A stretch of DNA of 64,000 nt from Puccinia triticina (lineage: Eukaryota > Basidiomycota > Pucciniomycetes > Pucciniales > Pucciniaceae), in assembly GCF_026914185.1 (NCBI RefSeq), contig NC_070565.1, positions 806,001 to 870,000 of the forward strand, given 5' to 3'. The notes beneath the pieces were generated by a model. That model ran no database searches. It saw nothing but the letters and a program-made list of their open reading frames with translations, and was not told where the DNA came from. This document shows, piece after piece, positions 56,721 through 64,000 of this stretch (its first letter is position 1; each line of letters starts with the position of its first letter). The translations under genes were made by a program, and so were the position numbers.

Positions 56721-59199
56721 GGATGTGTTCTACGAGTCAAGGTAATATGAAATTGTTATAGCTACTTAACAAGCTGATACTAACAAATAACGACTTGTAG
56801 TTACAAATCGTAAAGTAAAATCCCTAGAGTGGTTCGCATTCGTCCTCTTCAAGCGCGTTGGCCGTATCTGTATCATATTGCACGGGCGCTCCTTATTTCA
56901 GGAATTCGTCGTTGATATGTACGTGTGCGTCGAAGGTTCGCGGCTCAACTTTATTCGGGAAAACCAGCTTGCCTTGAAGGCAAGTCAGTATAAGTCCCTC
57001 ATGTCTTCAATTGAAAATTCGGTCGTACCCGAGGGGAGGAGAGTCATATTACCGTCTACGTTCATCGGGAGTCCTAGGGCGATGGGACAATTATGCCAAG
57101 ACTCTATGGCTATTGTCCGCAAACATGGCCCGCCTTCTTTGTTTATCACCATGACCGCGAATCCAAAGTGGAAGGATATCACCGACGAAATAGGTGAATT
57201 CGGCTCGGCCGCCGACCACCCAGTATTTGTTGATCGTGTCTTCAAGTTGAAGGTTGACGCCCTACTGGAAGAAATCGTTGACTTGGGTAGATTGGGGAAT
57301 GTCATCTCTCATGTGTTGGTAATTGAGTTCCAGAAACGGGGTCTGCCACACATGCACCTGATGGTAACACTCGAAGAAGACCACAGGCCAGATACACCGG
57401 AAAAAATCAACCTTCTGGTCTGCGCAGAGGTCCCAGATCAATTGCATGAGCCAAAACTATACAATATAGTTTCGAAACTCATGATACACGGCCCCTGCAC
57501 TGGGAGAGCTTGCTGGTCAAAGGATGGTTGCAAGTCAGGTTATCCTAAACCATTCACTCCTTGGACCATTTCCGTCAGCGGCGCCTATCCAGTTTACAGG
57601 CGACAAAACAACGGACACACCGTAACAAAGAACAAGAAGACTTTTGATAGTTCATACGTTGTCCCATACAAGAAGTATCTGAGTTTAAAATTTGATTGCC
57701 ACATCAATGTCGAGATACCGGTCGACAGTACGGCTGTGAAATACTTATATAAATATATTACGAAAGGCCACGATTGGTCCTCTGTCGAAATCAAAGACGG
57801 CGATGAAACAAAAGCGTTCCTTGACTCACGGTTCATCAGCGCGCCGGAAGGTACTTCCATTTGTCTCCCTTGATTTAACTTGATACTGAAGTTGTGACTA
57901 TTATTAGCCGCTTGGAGACTGTTGAAGTTTCCACTCTCAAGGCGATGGCCCCCCGTTACAAGACTGACCATACACGATAAAGACGAGCAAGTAATATACT
58001 TTAAGGATGAAGAATCAGTTGTAGACAAGTTGAAGGTTCAACAACCGGATATGACTAACCTTCCAGGGTTCTTCAAACTCAACGAGGAGAATGCAGTTGG
58101 AGCTGACAATCGGCGAGCTCGGGATCTTCTATACAAGGAAATACCTGAGTACTTCACCTGGAATAAAACAAACAAAGTTTGGACAGCTAGAAAAAATAAG
58201 ACTGTGTCTGTTGGGAGGATTTTCAGCGTGTCTTATCTAGCTGGCGAGAAGTTTTACCTGAGGACACTTCTTTGTCATCGGAAAGGTCCTACGTCTCATG
58301 AAGATCTGAAGACTGTGGATGGAATTATCTCACCTTCCTACCAGGACGCTTGCAATGCTCTCGGGCTCCTCGTCAATGACTACCTGTACAACAAAGCCTT
58401 AGAAGAAGCATCATCGTTTCGTACTGGTTACGAGCTCAGGCACTTCTTCTCTCTCATGCTGGTAAACTCTCCGCCGTCTAACCCGACGAGCCTCTATGAT
58501 AAGCACTGGGACCCTCTCACAGACGATTTGCTCCAGTTGAACAAGCGTGATCGCAACGGAATCCCATTGAGCCAGACCCAACGGCGCGTGTACGGCCTTT
58601 TTAAACTGAATGTCATTCTTGAGAATATGAATTCAAGTCTTGATTGGGCTGGAATCATTGTATCACCTTCTGATAAGCGAAAAATACGGCAGTTTCAAGA
58701 AGAACCTACCGCAGGTGAATCCCTAGCTACAGTTGTCGTGAGGCTTGACCACTCTATAAGTAATTTCAACAAGGAACAAGGTAAATTCTTCCCGAAAATC
58801 AGTAAGAGTCTTCGAAAGGGCCTACCTGGGATGTTTTACCTCGATGGACCCGGGGGAACGGGAAAAACCTTTCTATTGAATGCAATCATTGACCTGTGCA
58901 GATCATCTTCGAAGGTGTCAGTGGTCACTGCCTTGTCAGGGCTGGCGGCACTTCTCTTGAAGGGCGGACAAACATCGCATTCCGCGTTCAAGATCCCAAT
59001 CGACCTGAAACCAGAAACCGAATGTCTGTTTGAACCTGACCAGAAGTTGGGAAAACAGTTAGCAGAAGTCGATCTTATTGTGTGGGACGAAATTGTCACA
59101 ATCCACAAGTATGCGGTTGAGGCTGTTGACCGCTCACTGCAAAGGACATGTAAATCTAATCTCCCCTTCGGCGGGAAGATCGTCATCTTCTCAGGAGAC

Positions 59200-59507
59200 T
59201 GTGAAGACCCAGAGGCTTCACATGAAGATCACGGACAGATTACATCAGCAACCTGGGAGTACTTAACTCGACCCTCCCCGCGTCCCACCTAACTCAGCAG
59301 AGAGAAGCTGATCTTCTCTCCTGGGTTAGGTGAGCACCTCCTTCTATTCCTCATTATCAGACTGTATGTAGTTAGGAGAGAGAAGCTGATCTTCTCTCCT
59401 GGGTTAGAAATACAAAACATAAGTGGTTCCTAGAATTCTGAGCCACCTTGGCCTCGTGCCAACTTCCGTGTCTGCCCAGTGAAGAGTCCTTTTGGAGGAC
59501 TCTTACA
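59200..59507 (+). repeat. 5' LTR of element D
   Basis: Hairpin GAGAGAAG-CTGAT-CTTCTCTC at 59300-59320 and again at 59378-59398. Each is followed by GGGTTAG. After the first copy comes GTGAGCACC (from 59330), and TGTATGTA precedes the second. Confidence 0.85.
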
Positions 59508-62500
59508 CTTTTTTTTTCTCGAAACCACTTCAAGCTTGGTCCCTTTGTTATGGACCACTCGAACTATTCGCCTCGCTTAGCCCCGACGCTTGTTTCTGTC
59601 GCGGCTACATCGTCTATCTCGTCTTCGAAGAGCACTTTGGCTCAACCTCGTCCATCACCAAGTAGTCCTTCCGATTCATTTGATCCTTCACTAACGCCCA
59701 TCAAACGGGCCCGCATCGTCATCCAGTTCAAAATCGCCAACATCTTTGTGAAAGCTCTCATTGATACGGGCTCAGAAATCAACATCATCTCTGATAAAGC
59801 TGTCGATAATGCTGCCCTTGAACGCCGCGATCTCGCACGACCTACAAGGGTAAAACTGGCGCTCGGAGACGGTACCAATGTGCCTGTACCCATCCGACAA
59901 TACGTAGTGACGTCGTTGTGGACACTCAGACCTTTGAAAGCCTTTGAGGACGTAGCTCTGAGAATCGGGCCTATCCTAGGCGACTACGACATCATCCTCG
60001 GGACCCCCTTCCTAGCTCGTTTTGGACTATCAGTTTCCATTGAAGACCAATCACTCGACTGTAAGCGATCAAAATTATCCATTCCAGCATATCGACTGCT
60101 TCACTTGGACGACGACGTGTCCGCGGCTATCCAGACAGACCGTTCGGTCGACAACTATCCCTGCGAGACATCTGAAAAACAAATTCTACAGGAATTTGCC
60201 AATCTTTTTCCAGAGGACATACCAGCGGTCACAGACGACATGGAAACTCCTAAGTCACCAGCTTCCTGCTCCTTCCCGGCCAAGATGCAATCCGCGGCAT
60301 CTGGGACTCGACATAAGATCGTCCTAACCTCAACGGACGCGGTCATCAATGAACGTCAATTCCCTTATCCCCAGAAACACCTGAGTGCTTGGCAAACGCT
60401 TTTGCAACAACATCTCGATGCCGGCCGCATTCGCCGGTCAACAAGTCAATACGCTTCGCCAAGCATGATCATTCCGAAGAAAGATCCAACAGCCTTGCCT
60501 CGTTGGGTGTGCGATTACCGCAAACTGAACAGTCTGACGGTTCAAGACCGATCCCCCTTGCCCAATGTCGATGAGCTAGTACGGATAGTAGCTTCGGGTA
60601 AGGTGTTCTCTGTCTTGGATCAGACAAATGCCTTCTTCCAAACGCGCATGCGGGAAGCTGACATACCGTTAACGGCAGTAAAAACTCCTTGGGGCTTAAT
60701 GGAATGGGTGGTCATGCCCATGGGACTCACGAATGCTCCAGCGACTCACCAGGCTTGACTTGAGGAAGCCTTAGGCGATGTCCTAAACAGGTTCTGCGTA
60801 GTATACCTGGACGACATCGTCATCTTCTCGGATTCCTTCGCCAAACATGAGAAGCACGTCCGTACAGTTTTGAGTAGACTCCGCGGCGCAGCCCTGTACT
60901 GCAGCCCAAAGAAGACGAAGCTGTTTCGACCGCGCATCAAATTCCTGGGCCATTGGATTTCGGCCAAGGGCATTGAACCTGATGACGAGAAGATTGCCGA
61001 CATTCTGTCTTGGCCCTCCCCCCAATCCCCAAAGGCGGTTAAGAAATTCCTCGGAACTGTACAGTGGATGAAAAAGTTCATTTGGGGCTTACAACGCTAT
61101 GTCGGCACAATTACCCCACTGACGAGCACGAAACTTGATCCAAAGAAATTCAAATGGGGCGAGAAAGAAGAAAACGCCTTTCAAAACATCAAGCGAATAA
61201 TGACATCCTTGCCCTGCCTCAAGAATATTGATTACGATTCGGATGATCCCATATGGCTCTTCACCGACGCCAGTGGTGCAGGGCTCGGAGCGGCTCTATT
61301 TCAGGGCGCGGAGTGGAAAACAGCGTCTCCAATAGCTTACGAATCCCACCTCATGACCCCCGCCGAGCGCAATTACCCAGTACATGAACAAGAACTGCTG
61401 GCTGTGGTACACGCGCTACAGAAGTGGCGGATGCTGCTCCTCGGCATGAAAGTGAATGTGATGACGGACCATCACTCTCTCGTCCATCTACCCACTCAAC
61501 GCACTTTAAGCAAGTGTCAAGCTCGATGGACGGAATTGCTCGCCGACTTCGACCTTAGTTTTAACTATATTCGCGGGGAAGATAACACCGTCGCGGACGC
61601 TCTATCGCGCAAGGACCTTGGAGATGATGAACCGACCCATAACCTTCAGATCGCATGTATAGCGGCGTTGACTGAGTTCAGCTCCGTGCTTTCTTCCTCG
61701 CTCAAACGGGTAATCCTGGATGGCTACCCCCACGACCAATTTTGTGTGGCCCTAAAGAACGCACTTCCGCTACGGGACGACTGCCGAGAAGAAGATGGCC
61801 TCCTTTTTATTGACGACCGCCTGGTGATCCCGGCGAACTTTGCATTGCGCAGAAAGTTGGTCGATGAAGCTCATCAACGGCTAGGTCACCTTGGTTACCT
61901 CAAGACAAAAAAAGAATTGAGACGTGATTTTTTCTGGCCTTGCATGTCCGCTAACATCAAGAAGCTTCTTGAACATTGTGAAACTTGCCAACGTACAAAA
62001 GCCCCCACAACTTCACCAGCAGGGAAGATGCTTACCCCGTCCTTCCCACGTAAACCACTGACCGACTTGGCCATAGATTTCGTCGGACCACTTCGACAGG
62101 CGACACACTACAACATGATTTTGACAATCACGTGCCGCCTGTCAGGTTTTATCCAAATTATCCCAGTACTACAATCGGACTCGGCGGAAAAAACAGCGAC
62201 GCGGTTCTTCAACGGGTGGATTGCCAAGTTTGGCCCACCTGCCTCTATCATCAGCGACAGAGACAAAACTTGGACCTCTCAATTCTGGAAAGCGCTGATG
62301 AATCGACTGAACATTGATTTCCACATGACCACGGCTTTCCATCCCCAGGCGGATGGACAATCAGAGCGCTCCAACAAAACAGTTGGACAAATCCTTCGCA
62401 CTTTCACCTCAAAGCGTCAAAGCCGATGGCTAGAATCTCTACCAGCAGTTGAATTTGCTATCAATTCGGCGATCAATGTGGCAACCGGGATTAGCCCATT

Positions 62501-62946
62501 TGAACTCCTCTTTGGCCGCAAACCATCACTTTTCACAGCCCATCCCCGGATCAATCCTGAAGAAGAAGCAATACCGGCACTGGACAAGTGGATCAAGTCC
62601 AGAGAGGGGGCCTGGGCCGAAGCGCGGGACACTCTCATCGCGAGCCGCGTCCGACAAGCGACCCAACACAACAAACATCGATCAGCGGCACCAACTCTTG
62701 CGGTAGGCGACCCAGTTTTCCTTAATTCGGCAGATTGGCGGGGGAAACATCAGGCTGGCGTGGACAAGCTCAAGGAGCGTTTCGAGGGTCCGTACAACAT
62801 TATCAAGGTCTTCAACAATGGGGTCAATGTAGCCCTTTCTTTGCCGGAAAACGACAAACGACACCCCGTCTTTCACATCTCAAAACTCAAAAAATTCCGG
62901 CGACCGGAGGACGCAATTCAGGAAGAGTCCGACATTCCGGCCGGAT
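59200..62946 (+). mobile_element. LTR element D: Ty3/Gypsy, pol-only (no gag), 3' end deleted
   Basis: The 5' LTR is 59200-59507 (308 bp, TGTGAAGACC...CTCTTACA), followed directly by C-T9-CTCGAAACC and an ATG 42 nt later (59550). pol runs to about 62946, where Helitron sequence resumes. The 3' LTR and the right-hand target duplication are missing, so a deletion followed insertion. There is no gag. Hairpin pair, GTGAGCACC and T9 tract match elements A and B, although the stem sequence differs. Confidence 0.88.
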
Positions 62947-62948
62947 GA
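59550..62948 (+). pseudogene. Element D pol (protease-RT-RNase H-integrase), one stop
   Basis: About 1130 codons from ATG 59550 (MDHSNYSPRLAP). Protease KALIDTGSEINIIS appears within the first 80 residues with no gag before it. RT follows (WVCDYRKLNS, VVYLDDIVIFSD), then RNase H (LFTDASGAGLGAALF, MTDHHSLVHL), HHCC finger (HQRLGHLGYL...CETCQRTKAPTT) and the DDE core (DFVGPL, ISDRDKTW, E of SERSNKTVG). The last recognisable part is FEGPYNIIKVFNN...HPVFHISKLKKF. A single TGA at 60756-60758 falls where element A has Arg (THQARLEEALGD). The C-terminal tail is cut by the deletion that removed the 3' LTR. Confidence 0.9.
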
Positions 62949-63931
62949 CCGCCCTTCCGTTACCAGTTGTGAAGTTTGACGAGTTTCCGCCATCTTATGA
63001 CGCAACAATTAAGTCGTCTCCCCTTTGGGAGTTAATCACAGTCTTCAGGCTCACAAAAAACATGAGGCTTTCATTGGGTGAAAACGGCACCGAAGAACCA
63101 TCAGTCAATATCAACTTTGCATCGGCCCTTCTATGACTAGGAGAAGGACAAGATCAAGAGGAAGACTATCACATTGCTCGAGTTCCAGAGGTCGCAATTG
63201 AATCAATAACCAAAGAATCTGAAGGCAACAGGATCCTGATTGATTTCGTTTATCAGGATATTGCGTCGGAATGCTGCAAAGATAATGCGAGTGCTGTATC
63301 ATACCTTGCGGAGCAATGCATACTTGCGCCCCTCAACATCAATGTTCGTAAGCTCAATCGTGAAGTATCAACCCGATTGCCTGGCGAATTTGTTTGGGCA
63401 ACATCAATTGACTCGCCTGATCCCGACGGCCTCGATAGCTTGCCAGAGGAAGTCCTAAACAAGATCAGCGTCCCAAGTTTCCCGGAACATAACCTGGACC
63501 TGAAGGTTGGCATGCCTGTCCGTGTGATGAGAAATTTAGACATATCGGCGGGTATTTGCAATGGGAGTCGTCTGATACTCACGAGGATCGGGACTGGTTC
63601 TATTGAAGGCATTCTGATGTCAGGGCCATTCAAAGGAAGAAGAGTAATGCTGCCAAAGATAAAGTTGCACCACGAGGGGAGCAAAAAATCGGGGCTGAGC
63701 TTCTACCGGCATCAATTTCCGGTGACCCCAGCTTATGCAATGTCAATCAATAAGTCTCAAGGTCAGACTTTAAAGAGGGTGGGTGTAATGCTGAAAAACT
63801 TGTGTTTTGCTCACGGACAACTCTACGTTGCCTTGTCAAGAGTGACACAAAGGGAAAATTTGTTAGTTTGCAAGTTAGACCAAAAGGAGGGTCTGGTGAA
63901 TGTTGTGCACAAATCTATCTTCAGTAAGTGA

Positions 63932-64000
63932 GCTTTGCGTCAAAGTTTGTTTCATTTAAACTGACATGTATTCAAAATCAGGTGGCTTTCAGCGGGATTG
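63932..64000. other. Window edge, 3' flank of the Helitron gene
   Basis: Only 69 bp. Nothing can be assigned. Confidence 0.3.

Larger units (their letters stand above)
56821..63931 (+). pseudogene. Helitron Rep-helicase gene, split by LTR element D
   Basis: Rolling-circle transposon protein. Exon 1 (about 56821-57850) has the Helitron N-terminal pattern and an HUH endonuclease with GLPHMHLMVTL (the His-hydrophobic-His motif) and paired Tyr in KYLYKYITKG. The intron 57851-57907 restores SAPEAAWRLLKF. The second part (57908-59199) has a Pif1-like helicase, Walker A GPGGTGKT and VDLIVWDEI. It breaks at IVIFSGD, where element D begins. The helicase resumes at about 62947 (LPLPVVKFDEFPPSYDA...TKNMRLS) and runs to the stop at 63931 with the typical NKSQGQTLKRVGV and YVALSRVTQRENL motifs. 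A TGA at 63134-63136 replaces an expected Arg. The true 5' end and the Helitron termini are not visible. Confidence 0.88.

Noticed and set aside
56326..56745. 139-codon plus-strand frame upstream of the Helitron
   Set aside because: Compositional artefact of the GC-rich island. Frames are open on both strands, with no motif.

Overview
This is a repeat-dense fungal nuclear window. Two host replication genes with short GT-AG introns (a POLD3/Pol32-type DNA polymerase delta subunit and a short ORC1) and one intron-bearing tRNA-Phe sit among transposable elements of nearly every eukaryotic class. Gene structure, the mix of Gypsy, tnp2-type CACTA, hAT and Helitron elements, and TpCpG-biased decay suggest a basidiomycete, most likely a rust (Pucciniomycotina). 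That placement is inference.

Layout. 1-3.1 kb: terminal-inverted-repeat (TIR) elements. 3.15-3.25 kb: tRNA-Phe. 3.3-5.4 kb: GC-rich DNA with a ~600 bp foldback. 5.4-9.5 kb: POLD3 then ORC1, both on the minus strand. 9.6-12.7 kb: MITEs and a collapsed transposon remnant. 13.3-17.4 kb: LTR element A, which carries pol but no gag. 17.7-19.3 kb: decayed FYVE-domain gene, copy A. 19.7-24.4 kb: a tnp2-type transposase gene split by LTR element B, which carries gag but no pol. 24.9-26.9 kb: palindromes and a CACTCCA-rich repeat array. 28.8-31.1 kb: decayed SNF2 ATPase. 32.6-33.4 kb: non-autonomous hAT element with a perfect 8-bp target duplication. 34.1-36.6 kb: inverted second copy of the FYVE gene carrying insertions. 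38.3-50.4 kb: a hAT transposase gene split by a young, intact 8.36-kb Gypsy element C (gag-protease plus pol). 50.5-51.2 kb: decayed sterol glucosyltransferase C-terminus. 52.5-52.9 kb: MITE. 56.8-63.9 kb: a Helitron Rep-helicase gene split by LTR element D, again pol without gag.

The most interesting system is elements A, B and D. A and D carry only protease-RT-RNase H-integrase, and their ATG lies about 40 nt after the 5' LTR. B carries only gag. All three share unusual cis-signals: LTRs of ~310-350 bp with a duplicated short hairpin, a GTGAGCA directly after the first hairpin copy, and a T9 tract instead of a tRNA primer site immediately after the LTR. A and B also share the polypurine tract. 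This looks like a split-genome LTR retrotransposon system in which gag and pol travel on separate elements. All three copies here are now decayed.

Thirteen premature stops in the older elements and pseudogenes are TGA where the reading frame or relatives predict CGA (Arg), ten of them after a T. This points to C-to-T mutation at TCG sites. Element C has no such lesion and near-identical LTRs, so it arrived recently.
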